64,000 bases of DNA from Vespula vulgaris (Eukaryota; Arthropoda; Insecta; Hymenoptera; Vespidae): contig NC_066588.1 in the NCBI RefSeq assembly GCF_905475345.1, positions 10,785,973 to 10,849,972 on the forward strand, in the 5' to 3' direction. Shown in pieces: positions 51,695-64,000 of this stretch. The notes below the pieces were generated by a model. That model made no database searches and was not told the origin of the DNA. It saw only the letters and a program-made list of their open reading frames with translations. Position numbers and translations under genes: made by a program. Position 1 is the stretch's first letter. Each line of letters opens with the position of its first letter.

Positions 51695-53173
51695 CTTGAT
51701 TTCTTCCAGTGTTACTTATATAGACTCATTGAGCGAAATGAAAAAAAAAAACAAGTAATACTGATCAGTAATAATAATAATTAATAATAATAATAATAAT
51801 AATTAATAATAATAATGATAATGATAATGATGATAATTATTATTTATGTTGTATAATTCGTCCTCGATGTTACAGAAAAAGAAACCGTGTTTAATAAAAA
51901 TTTTATTTCGACAAACGAACATGGACCGTGATCAATCTAAAAAAAAAAAAAAAAAGAAAAATAAAACAAAACAAAAATACCATCAAGAGTTTATTTAATT
52001 TTTAAAAAATTAATGAGTGCTAATTCAAATCTATTGTAACGAAGTGACTCTTGCAGAAATAACGACATTGAGATATGTATGTATTACATATATACATATA
52101 TATATATATAAACTATATACATATATGTTTATGGATATATATATATGTGTGTGTACACATATGGTATATAATATATGTTTTTTCATCACTGCCATTCGAT
52201 TCAGTAAAAAACAATATGTGCTTTCCACGTTGTAATATCACCAGCACGTTTCTTTGTGAATTTTTTTATTTAATGAAAAATTTGCGATTATATTTTTTGT
52301 AGTAGTTACCTTTAGTGTACTACTACGCAACAATGGAGGATATTACCGAGTGAGGTTATATATAAATGTTTAATAGATAAAATTGCGATGTTTTGTTTGA
52401 AATAATTTATACGATTGTTTTCATTTTATTTTTTAGGAGAGAGTGACTAAAAAAAAAAAAAAAGAGAGAGAAAAGAAAAGAAATGAGAATAGAGAGAAAG
52501 AAATAAATAAAAATATTATACAAGGAAATGTGAAAAATGTCCAAAAAAAAACGACATATTTGTCTTTTATTCATTAGACTATATAAAATATGTTAGTGTG
52601 CGTAGCGGTGCAGTATTGTGTTTGTGACTGTGCGTGTAAGGGAATAAAAAAATTTGATGTTGCTGTAATAAAATCTGCTCGTAATGATTCAGATAAAATA
52701 ATAATTAACGAATTAAAAGTATACGTCGTTGACATATAATGCGATCATTATCTTTCTTATTTTATTTTCTTTTTTGTTTCTTTTTGTTTTTTATTTTTGT
52801 CATTCGACGAACCACATCCTATGGAGTTGTTTAGGGATGATTATATAGCACAAACGTTTAATAATGTACATATATAATTATATCGTATAATTTCGTGAAT
52901 AGATATCGATTTAGACTATTGATCGATCTTCTTTTACATATTAGCCAAAGATTCGTTGGATTTATAATACGATAGAGCATAATACGATCGAATTCTTGAC
53001 TTCTTAATTTTATGATTCTTTTCTTTTTAAACAATGTTACGAGTGTAATAATTAATCGGATTACTTGTAAGCGTATTTTATAGTACTTTGTACGGTGTAT
53101 ATCTCTTTCACGGATACTCTTTATTATACTTTTTTTTCTAGCGACAAATTAGGTATATATATATATATGTACG

Positions 53174-53205
<32 letters not shown>

Positions 53206-54832
53206 GTCAGAAAGTCACAAGTAAAGAAAAGTGAACAACGGTAGTTGTGCGTCATATTCAACGAACACTATCTCTAGATTCTTTAAATTTATAGAAATGG
53301 AAAACTGTTTGCACTCGCTATCGTAAAATGACAAAAATGACGTGTATCGTACATGTATTAAAATCGTTGTTTTATCTGGATATCTTATACAGTGTTGTAA
53401 ACAAAGATCGTATAACGAATACAGTATCATACAGATCTAACGATTTTATTCTTATCTTCCTTTTAAGATGTGATTCACTGGGAATTGATTTCGAAATTAT
53501 CGGTGTTTCCTTTTTAATTTTTATCATTCGACAACAATGTATAAGCAAAAGTTAAGTTTTTTGTTTATCGTCGTGTAAATGTAATATTTCTCCTTATCTT
53601 TTAATGTCGTTGTTTATTTGCTCGATATCGTATTTTAATATCACGATTATTTTAAATAAATCACTATTAATCAATATCTTGATTGATATATGCGAAAGCC
53701 ATAAATGTTTTTAATTGTTTCCAAATTAAAAACAACGGCCGTCGAAAAGTTACAATTTATTAGTTTCATTGTTTTTATATATTAAAGTTATCTCGTATTA
53801 GGTTTTTAAACTTGGAACGATCGGACTTTTGTATTAAATTGGACTTTGAATACCATCTACCGATAAGCGTGAGTACTTCAATTTAAGTGTACTGCTAATG
53901 ATAAAATCAATATTTGTATATGCGTTTATGAAAGTTGTATTTATGTTTGGAATACAATTTATTTAGATCAGTAAGCTGATTTTTTAGAATATCCATAATT
54001 TTTGTTGTATTTTGTTTAACGTTATTAGATGAATTTTTAGAAATATTTTATCTATGATCGATGCTTTTTTATCGACAGTTTCAGTACTCCTTGACGTTCA
54101 AGTAGAGCTCAACAGTTGGCGCTAGGTGTATTAATAGTTACACTTTTGAATTGAAAGTTATTATTTTTCTTATTATCACCATGAACAAAAATGATAAAAT
54201 ATTATTTAGAGAATTATATAATACGTATATATAAATAAAATTATAGACAAAAATTATTAATTTATATTGTTTTATACGTTTATACGTCTTAGCGTTTTAA
54301 TATCGTTTAAGGAAATTTATAGGAGATCGTAAAAGAATTTAAGCTGTAAGTAAAATATATTGAACCTTTTATTTTTGTTTTATTTTATTATTCCCCTCAA
54401 GAAGAGAGGGGAAATGTAAAGAGAAAGTCGGAACGTCGTCGTACGTTTTACGAAATCTTAGAGCAGCTCACGCACGACACGTATAAATCGTTCGATTATA
54501 CGAACCGTGACATCCTGCATAATAGTGCTTGACTTTCCGAAGATGCGATTGGATTGATTCGGGTGATAAATCGTTCTCCACTTTCCAGATACCCGCGATT
54601 TTCCTAAGGAGCGTGTGGCCATCCTGGCCTTTTCCAGTTCAGGAACAAATTTTTCATTGGTTTCGACGAAACGAAAAAACGAGTTTCACATAAGCAATGA
54701 TTTTTCTTCTATATATTCTTTTACGTTTATATGCAAAAATTGATTAAAACAACAATAATAACAACAATCGAGATCTCTTTCGTATAAATAAATATTAATA
54801 ATAATTTTTATTTCGATTTCTTTAATTTATTA

Positions 54833-54833
54833 C

Positions 54834-54900
<67 letters not shown>

Positions 54901-54950
54901 GCAATAATAATAGTAATAATAATAGAAATAATAATAATAATAATCTTTTT
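54833..54950. repeat. AAT trinucleotide microsatellite
   Basis: A long AAT array, almost perfect for its first two thirds and then broken by GCAAT, AGT and GAA variants. Confidence 0.95.
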
Positions 54951-55865
54951 GTAGAGTTGTCAACTTATTTTTTTTTCTTCCTTTATTTTTCTATTTCTTT
55001 TTTTAGCAAAACGTTTGAAACGTTCGTCACGTGTAGAATCGCATTAATGTAACACGTAAACGTATCCATGTAAGTACATGTAAATACGTATATATATATA
55101 CATACATATATATAGACATCGAAGAAGAAGAAGAAGAGAAACTAGTGTAAGAGTGCCTTTTATCAGTGAGCTGTGATTGGTACTGCCCTATGACCTCTTC
55201 CGAGGAATGGCTCCGCCTCTCGTTTACGCATCGACATACACGCATTAAAAGAGAGACGAATTTCCTTGCTCGTAGTAAGTAAGTACGCACGCCTCGATAA
55301 ATATGTCTCTGCGTTGTTTGTCGCCTTTGAAAATCAACATGGCGGTATCTCTCTCATGGCCGAAGATATCAATTGTTACGATTTTTACGATAAAAATTTT
55401 TACAATTGTTACGATAGTTCAGAAATCATTGCTTCAAAGTCATTTTCATTATGAGAAAGAATATTGATAAGATTTATACGTATGATTAGATTTGACATTA
55501 AACGTTTGAAATGTATCTACGTGATATTTTCGTATCAATTTATTTTTCATGTTATCGTATAAAAATATGTTTGGACATTAGCATGAATTAATTAATTAAT
55601 GAGTGTATACACCAGTATATATATACACGAAGATGCGTGTAATTTGTGCGTGGGTTGCAAAACGGGCAATTGAAACATAACAAACGCACATTACTCCATC
55701 AAGGAACGGAAGGCACGGGTCTCGCTTTTCCGGTTGACTTCTCTTTGATCCTTATGAATCGGACTATACTTATCGGTTATTGTCATTAACCCTTAAATGC
55801 ATGTGGTCGCGAAGTTAAAACATATTGATAAATTTAATGTAATTTAATAAAGTAATGGAAAAGAA

Positions 55866-55872
<7 letters not shown>

Positions 55873-55920
<48 letters not shown>
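55873..55920. repeat. TG dinucleotide microsatellite
   Basis: An uninterrupted TG run of about 24 units. Confidence 0.95.
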
Positions 55921-55921
<1 letters not shown>

Positions 55922-57415
55922 AGTTATTTAATTTTTTATTAAATTTCATAAAAAGTGATTGTGATAACGTAATTATTTTCGTTCTCTTTAATAGTTAATA
56001 CTAAGGAATATTATTTTGTTTTTAAATTAATATAAGTATTTCAAAACGAACCGATGTGATTTTTATAAAAGTGATTTCGAAAAAATCGATGATATTGAGA
56101 CTTTTAAGATTAGGATTGTTTCAAAAAAATCATTTTTAAGCGAATGTATCTATATCATATATATATTTAAAATGTTTTTCATTACGAAGATAAGAAATCA
56201 AAGATTAATGAAACTTTTTAAATGTGTTTATTAAATTTTGAGGATTAAAATGTCTGGATTCTTCGATGATTCATTTGGCATTTTTGTAGACATATGTAAT
56301 AAGCAACAACAATAACAACAACAACAGCAACGAGAAATAAAAAAGAAGAAAGATATATTTTATTAATCATATCGGAGAACGAAAACTTTCCATATGAGTT
56401 TTATAGGATTTAACTCGATAACGTTTATCTTGTATTTCTTGAAAATCATTTATTATTTTTAAACAAGATTTTGGCTATTTAGCTGATCAAACGCATTTCT
56501 CTTCTCGTAAGATCATACGGCAATTATACTGTTTTTAGGAATCGTTATCTTAGAACGATTAGACTTGATAGTTAAAAAGGCGCCTGTTTACTTGATGTTA
56601 TGTGATGCAATACTGGGTCATACGATGCCGTCGCGTCGCTTCGAGAATGTGCTGCGCATGCATTCGACCGACCGACCGATAAACGACGTTCCTGTAAATT
56701 AAGTTTTTTTTTTTTGTTTAATAACAGCAATCGCTCGATAAGTTTGCATCCAATATTAGTCAAAATCGAAATCAATCGATCTTATATAACCAGTTAAATC
56801 TCAATGATTTCTAAATTTAAGAAAATGGAATGCCTTTATTATTTTCTGGAAAATCATTAAAGAATATAAATAATTTATACTAATCTACGACATTCTTTTC
56901 TTATAAAAACAAAACAAAACGAAACGAAAAGTAACAAAAAATTATTCGATCAGTTTCAATATAATCGACGTAATTGATTCATACATCATGAAAGGTATCA
57001 CTTTCATTATACTTACAAAAAAATATAATTCGTATAAATAGATATAAAATTTATAATTTATGAACAATCTTTCCTTTTTTTCATTTCTTTTTTACAAAAA
57101 AAAAATATATATATTATATATAAAATAATTTGATACTTGAAGGTAACTTAGAATCTTAATCATTACTTACACTTTATATAAAACATTCCAATCGATAGAG
57201 AACATCGAGATATATACTTACACACGTACTTCCTTCCTTCCTTCCTTCCTTACTTACATAGTATCTCCGAACTTCTTTTTCCAAGATGGACCGATCGGAA
57301 AAGCGAGAATCATTAAAAGAGAAGGGGAATTCATTCATCGTACGGAAATTCATTGACTCGTGGCCTCGATCGGTCTCGATCGAGAGTAGCTATAGATTCC
57401 AGGAAATTCCTTATC

Positions 57416-57433
57416 TTTCTCTCTCTCTCTCTG

Positions 57434-57464
<31 letters not shown>

Positions 57465-57471
57465 CTATGTC

Positions 57472-57521
<50 letters not shown>

Positions 57522-57533
57522 GTCTCTTTCGTA
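57416..57533. repeat. CT-rich imperfect microsatellite
   Basis: CT repeats interrupted by TTTCT and CTGTCT units. Confidence 0.85.
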
Positions 57534-57840
57534 CTATCAAATAAGTAGCTATGCTCTTGCGTGCTCACTCTGTCGACACGAGCGAGAGCGTTAAAGTTGA
57601 AAATTATTATCGGTAGAAGCGACGAAGGAGAATCTTGTGTGTGCGAAGGACCGAGATATAATAAGGTCAGACGGCGAGGTTATCGGTACCAAACCGGGGT
57701 GACCGTATCTTCTTCGAGCGAGGGAAACGATAAAACGGAATATATACCGAAGAGGCATGCTCTGTACTTCGCGCTGGAGTTGCTCCAAATCTCGATCACG
57801 ATCCGTAGAAGCCATTTGAAAGAGAGAGAGAAAGAAAGAG

Positions 57841-57872
<32 letters not shown>

Positions 57873-58212
57873 CAAAGGATAGTCTTCAACGATTCATTTT
57901 TCTTTTCGTTGAAGAAGAAGAAGAAGAAAAAAGAGAAGAAGAAGAAGAAGAAGAAGAAAAAGAGACAGAAACGTGTACGTATGGGTTCTCGCGAAAGCAA
58001 CGATTAATTTCGATTGAACCGGATGCACTCTATCTCTATCTCTCTCTCTCTTTCTTTCTTTCTCTTTCTTTATCTATCTCTGAATGAGAAGCACGAGTCG
58101 TGGCTGTCACCGTGGTCTTAAGTGCGCTTTGTTTACGGGATGGAGAAAAGAAGGACGATTTTGGAAAGGAGCCAAGCCGATGCACGATCTCGAATGAAAG
58201 ACAGAAGCCGCC

Positions 58213-58244
<32 letters not shown>

Positions 58245-58505
58245 GTCTTTCTCTATCTATCTATCTTCTTCTTTCTTTCTTTTTCTACTTTAGTCTCACT
58301 CCATCCACTCCTTCCCTTCTACGTGCCAACTTAGATTTATCGAAATTCTAAGCATCCAGCATCGAACACGGGTGACGACTACCGGTGATCCTTTTTAAGG
58401 CCGATAGGAGCCACCGTTTTTGCTTTTCCATGCATGCTCGCCGCACACCGAGGCCCGTCCCCGTCGTGATTTATCCGCGATTTATGTATGCACCCGAATA
58501 GAAAG

Positions 58506-58544
<39 letters not shown>

Positions 58545-58766
58545 GTGAGAGTAACCCTCGACCAAAAGCGAATACGTCGAAGAATATTTCGTGATCCTCG
58601 CCTTCGAAACCGATCACGAAATAATTCTCTTTATTATTATTGTCGCAGTTGTAGTTTTAGTTGTAGTTGCTTCGTTTTATTTAAAATTGTTGTCCTTTCT
58701 TTTTTTCCTTTTCTTTTACAAAGTTAATATCTTTCGACACACTGCTTGATCTCAGAAAATCATCTC

Positions 58767-58803
<37 letters not shown>

Positions 58804-59595
58804 ATCTCTGTTGCTTACTTGATGAAAAGTAGGATTACGAAGGGACCGAGGAGGACGTGTGATAATGTTCAACGATCGGTTCGATCCATCGAATCCCTTG
58901 GTTTAAAGAGAGAACAGTATAGGATAGGATAGGGTCGGTAAATCAAAGGGAATCGCCCAAAGCAATTTCATTTGGAGTCAAGGTCATCGATCGTTTCGTC
59001 TCTCTCTTCTTCTCCTTCTTCCTCTTCTTCATCTCGAACACTTCCCATCAGTCGGACGCCATCTTGGAAACCAAAGAGACCGACCTTTTAAGTCTACGCG
59101 CCATCTTTCTTTATTTTCTTTTTTTAAAATTTTTTTTCTTTCTCTTTTTCTTTTTTTTTCCTATCTTTTCGAATACCTTGGCTTCTATCTCTGTCTTATG
59201 TCTCTCTCTTTCTCTCTCTCTTTCTCTCTTTCTCTCTCTCTCTCTCTTTCATTCTTCTTCTCTTTCTCGAGAAGCATTCCTGCACGAGCGTATTTCAATA
59301 TAAACAATTGGCGAGCGAATTTTCCCCGACGCAAGCGGCAGTGATTTCTGGCCGACGTGATGGCGATGCCTCTGTCTGCGATCGCGACCCCGTGTACCCT
59401 CGTAAAGTTACTCCTTTCGAGTTTCTTCCTCTCTAAAGGAGACTGATCTTTTGTTTTCTTTTTCTTTTCCATTTTTTTTTCGTCTTTCTTTTTTAGCCTC
59501 TTTTACATCCATCTACTTTATCCCGGTTTCTTGTACTCTCTCTCTCTCTCTCTCTCTCCCTCTCTCTCTTACTCTTTCTCTCTTTTTCTACCTCT

Positions 59596-59631
<36 letters not shown>

Positions 59632-59920
59632 CTTTATCCTCTACTTTTCACTTTCTTTTCATTTCGAAGCTACTCACCAGTTCGAAGAAAGTTTGTCCTT
59701 TCGAAACGCGAATAGAATTCCATTCTTCTTGAAAAAGAAATCTCCTTCTTGGTCCTCTATCTTGAATGTACGCATGTAAGTATGTAACTAAAATTCCTAT
59801 GTCTATCATTCAGTGACGATTGACAGATCTTCGATATAATATATGTTTATTCTTTGCGATTTTTCATATATATATATTTCTTTTATATATTCGTATTTAT
59901 ATATTTATACTTTTTTTATG

Positions 59921-59931
<11 letters not shown>

Positions 59932-59979
<48 letters not shown>
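59932..59979. repeat. TA dinucleotide microsatellite
   Basis: A TA run of about 22 units, preceded by shorter TA pieces. Confidence 0.9.
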
Positions 59980-59982
<3 letters not shown>

Positions 59983-60174
59983 GTATGTACACGTTTTATA
60001 CAAAAATTCTTTTCGCTTCTTTATACATTAACTATGTATAGAATGTAACTGTATGTGTCCCATTTATGTATATCTGTGTGTATGTTCGTGTGTGTATTTA
60101 TGTACGTTTATGTGTGTCCATATGTATGTATGTCTCATGTATATTTCTTTCTCCCTTTCTCTCTCTCTTTCTCG

Positions 60175-60212
<38 letters not shown>

Positions 60213-61162
60213 GTCTCTCTTTTACGTCGTTCATACGATCCAGACGGCAATCAAGATCATTTGCGCTTACGTAAGATATAATTATAATACACTTTTTTTT
60301 TTGAGTTTTACATTTTCGAGCAAAGCGTCTTCGTATTTTGGCGGATGTCTCGAGAGAGATCCCTACGTACTTACTTACATATATATTTCGGCATTTGAAA
60401 TCGAATTTTATAAAGAGGCTTGTGTCCTCGTCCTCTGTTAGTTAATCGTCACAAGACAATCTTAGTACATATTTATATTTATCACTTAACATTATAAATG
60501 ATATTTAAGTACTCGAAAGTAACAGTACGTCGTGTTATCTACGGGAAAGAAAAAGAAAATATAAATGTATGTACGCGCACGCAATTGTGTTTGTGTTTAT
60601 GTATGTCTGTATACGTGCACGCATGTGTATATGTGTTAGTATGTGCCTATCGTTCTCTCGCAAAGTACGTAAAAAAAATAGACGAAAACTTTTTCCTCTA
60701 ATACCTAACTCGCGACATTTTCTTTTCACGTCGAATTTCTCTCGAGACAAAAACGCCGTCCGTTGAAAAAAAGAATTGATTCTTTTTATTCTTTCCATTT
60801 TTCTTCTTATCCCTTGTTGTTTTTGTTCCGTCTCTTTCTTTTTCTTCGTCTTCATCTTCATCTTCTTCTTCTTCTTCTTCTTCGTTGTCGTTATCACGTT
60901 CTTCTAGAAACGACCGTTCTTCTTAAAAATATTAGAAATTATCCCATATACCCCCTAGGTGCTCGACTAACTAACTAGCTCGACAATTGCCACATTTACT
61001 ATTTTTAAACGTAGTAATCAAATATTTTTCCTTAATATCATTAGACAACCCTATACAACGCGATGATTTCTTTCTTTCGGGTATATTGTACAATATTTAT
61101 AAAATAGAAAAAAGCACCGTCTCAAAAAAGTTCGATTTCAATTTTGACGTACATATACATAC

Positions 61163-61196
<34 letters not shown>

Positions 61197-61197
61197 T

Positions 61198-61394
<197 letters not shown>

Positions 61395-61768
61395 TTTCAT
61401 ATTATTTTATAACGTTTATCTATCTTTTTTTCTCTTTTAACGCATCCATACACACACACACACATTTTTTTCTCTCTTTGTCTTTCTTGCACACAAATAT
61501 TCGCTCGCACACAAAGCTCGAGTAAACATTTTCTTTTTCTCTTTTTCACTCTTTCTTTCTCTCGCTCTTTCTCTCTCTCTCTTTCTCTGTTTCTCTCTTT
61601 TCTCTTTCTGGCTCCGATAATAACGTATCGATAACTTATCAAAAAAGACGCAGAGTTATGACGGGCGACTTTGAATATTTTTGAATTAAAAATATATTTC
61701 CATGCATCTCGTCGCGGTTCTGCTTCTGGACGCTTCGAATATTTCTATCTCTTTCTCGTTAAATATCA

Positions 61769-61814
<46 letters not shown>

Positions 61815-62497
61815 ATTTCTTTCCTTTTTTATTAGATATTTGCCGGTCATCGGATACGTTGATTTATCTAAAAAGAAAGCGTTTACAGCCGACGCGGCAA
61901 CGGTTCAAAGAATATTTAAATATCGAGAGTGACAAGTTCGATTGTTGAATAAAAACAAAAAAAGTGAAAAAAAAAGAAGAAAAAAAATACCCGAATGTTT
62001 TTATTCGTCTTCATTACGCGAGAAGAACCGTCGTCGTGGCGGATATCGCGATGGCACTTAACACGCGCTCGCTCGTTAATTAAATTCGCTATTTTCTTTC
62101 TCTTTCTCTTTTTCTCTATCTCTATCTCTTTCTCTTTCGCTCGCTCTCGCTCTTTATCTCAGTAATTTAAGTAAAATCTCCCGAAACGTACAAATACCAT
62201 ATTTACAATCATCGTATGTTCGTTGGGTCGCTCAGATTGTTTTCATGATGACTAAAAGAAAGAAAAAAGAAAGAAAGGAAAAAAGAAAGAAACAAAGTAA
62301 GAAAAAAAAGTCCAACGTATATCATTTACGTTCTTAATTATTAAATAAATCATAAGGTCGAAAATAATTAAAATTGTTTAATAATTAATTCTTATCGTGC
62401 TACGTCGAGTTACATCACCTGATGATTGCATCTTGTCTATCTCTTGCGTTTTAACTCTTAATAACAAAATTAAAATATATATCGTCGTCATCCTCGC

Positions 62498-62500
<3 letters not shown>

Positions 62501-62545
<45 letters not shown>
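62501..62545. repeat. TA dinucleotide microsatellite
   Basis: An uninterrupted TA run of about 22 units. Confidence 0.95.
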
Positions 62546-62547
<2 letters not shown>

Positions 62548-63084
62548 TGTATATATATAAACAATTTACAAAAAATTTATAATTTATATTTATTACAATG
62601 TATTGAAGAAACACCGGTACGCAATTTAACATTTTTCCATATCTTCACAATATTCAGTAACATACAATTTTTCTTCAAACGCTTTTATCATAACCCTCTT
62701 AAAGGATAACGATCGAGTAATATCAAATGAAATGAGTAAATAGCAACGGAGAGATAAGAAAAACGAGTATTTACGTGGGTTGGGATTAACGGAAATAAAT
62801 TAATTCCAAAAGAAATAGTAAATATATAAGAACAATGCAAAAGAAAGCACTGTGTGCACAAGAACATAATAAAAAAGAGGAACAAGAGAAACAAAGAAAA
62901 AAAAAGAGAAAGAGAGAGAAAGATAAAGAGATTTCAAAGATTTGATAATAAGTAGAAAATTTCAAAGGAATGAATATGATTAAAATGAAATAGAAAAGAT
63001 TGCTCTTTGTAGGACTATATTTCCGAATAACAAAATCTTCTAGTCGAATAACATATAGAAAAAGATATACATACATACATATAC

Positions 63085-63123
<39 letters not shown>

Positions 63124-63172
63124 TATGTATATACATATATATATGTACATATGTACATACATATATACATAC

Positions 63173-63185
<13 letters not shown>

Positions 63186-63255
<70 letters not shown>
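63186..63255. repeat. Compound TA-GA microsatellite
   Basis: A TA run switches directly to a GA run at about 63218. Confidence 0.95.
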
Positions 63256-64000
63256 TTTCGTAGAACACGTCAAGGCGAAGGATGACTAAGGTTCCTGGCA
63301 TGACTCGACCTAACGGCGAGTACTCGACGCGAAGATCGATTCCTTGAGATAACACCGCGAAAAGATCTTTTCTCTAGCGGGCTGCGCTTTCTTAACTCTG
63401 CCGTTGCTCGATTATAAATGCTAATTTATGATTTCCTCGCGTCACCTCTTTCTCCCTTTCTCCTCCTCTCTCTCTCTTTCTATTTCTATCTCTATCTTTC
63501 TCTCTCCTCTTTAATTCTATGATATACACCGTACAGTCATACGTATCACGGCCAGGCTTGACTTTTATCCCTCTCTCATTCTCTTCTTAACTCGATCATT
63601 TTAAAATGTGTATATGTGTGTGTATGTGTGTATGTGTTGTGAGAGAGAGAGGGAGAAAGAGAGTGTTAACGGTGTTCTTGGATGCTGTCGGGCCACTAAC
63701 TTGGCGCCTCTGATTTTCTTCTCCGACAACGTCTTCATTACGTCTTCCTTTCCTCTTATTTTACGCCGATGTCTTCTTCTTCTTCTTCTTCTTTTTTTTC
63801 TTCTTTCTTTCTTCTTCTTTTTCTCTCTCTTCTTCTTCTTCTTTCTTTTCTTTCTTCGTCGACTTCCATCAGCTGCAACTTTCGACTTCTCACGTTTCTA
63901 TTCGACGACGATGCTGAATAAGGTCAACCCACGATCGAATAAATCTCGTTGATGATCCTAAAGAAATTCGAAGGATTCGATTTCCTCCTCGTTGATCGCC

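Larger units (their letters stand above)
48499..57280. other. Vha16 3'UTR and downstream DNA; no further gene supported
   Basis: No exon of a known protein is visible. The first 1 kb or more is probably the Vha16 3'UTR; AATAAA words occur near 49214 and 51893, among others, so its length is undecided. The stretch holds three adjacent small hairpins (49413-49508), a GCC/C-rich patch (51628-51694), AAT arrays (51770-51840, 54833-54950), TA/TG runs (about 53153-53205, 55873-55920) and otherwise AT-rich sequence. Confidence 0.55.

Noticed and set aside
55266..55454. 62-codon open frame near 55.3 kb
   Set aside because: The end is a repetitive Tyr/Asn/Asp translation of AT-rich sequence, with no homology recognised.
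57286..60441. Many Ser/Leu and Arg/Glu open frames
   Set aside because: They are direct translations of CT/GA microsatellites on both strands.

Overview
The window is AT-rich nuclear DNA from an insect. The genes are split by short GT-AG introns, the proteins are typical of arthropods, and the flanks are packed with TA, CT/GA, CATA and GAA simple repeats. Gene content and compact intron structure fit a hymenopteran (bee, wasp or ant). That is an inference; no species-diagnostic sequence was found.

Six protein genes can be rebuilt exon by exon with the reading frame kept across every junction. (1) 5528-8769, minus: TFIP11/septin-interacting protein 1, a G-patch spliceosome-disassembly factor, 838 aa, 8 exons. 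(2) 9759-12249, plus: a short CC2D2A, a ciliary transition-zone protein, 775 aa, 3 exons. It is head-to-head with TFIP11 and has a well-matched RFX X-box 76 bp before its ATG. (3) 16397-18383, minus: an ELOVL4-like fatty-acid elongase, 319 aa, 5 coding exons plus a predicted 5'UTR intron. (4) 36047-39268, plus: a cys-loop anion channel subunit, probably of the insect pHCl-2/CG6927 group, 438 aa, 9 exons. (5) 39593-43925, minus: PWP2/UTP1, an SSU-processome WD-repeat protein, 930 aa, 15 exons. Its 3' end converges on gene 4. (6) 45191-48498, plus: V-ATPase proteolipid subunit c (Vha16), 159 aa, 3 exons.

The remaining DNA (1-5.5 kb, 12.3-16.4 kb, 18.4-36 kb and 48.5-64 kb) shows no supportable coding gene. 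It holds microsatellites, a dead Tc1-like transposase (about 34.6-35.4 kb), a degenerate 80-bp tandem repeat (26.2-26.5 kb) and several hairpins. The last 7 kb are unusually rich in simple repeats.

The genes are unrelated housekeeping or cell-type genes, not a functional cluster. The most interesting signals are regulatory or structural: a 60-bp inverted repeat (52/60 matches) inside intron 7 of the channel gene that starts beside the 5' splice site; three tandem hairpins carrying a repeated 18-mer downstream of Vha16; an RFX X-box at the cilium gene; and three Mitf/CLEAR-type motifs at the V-ATPase gene. I found no convincing new multi-gene system.
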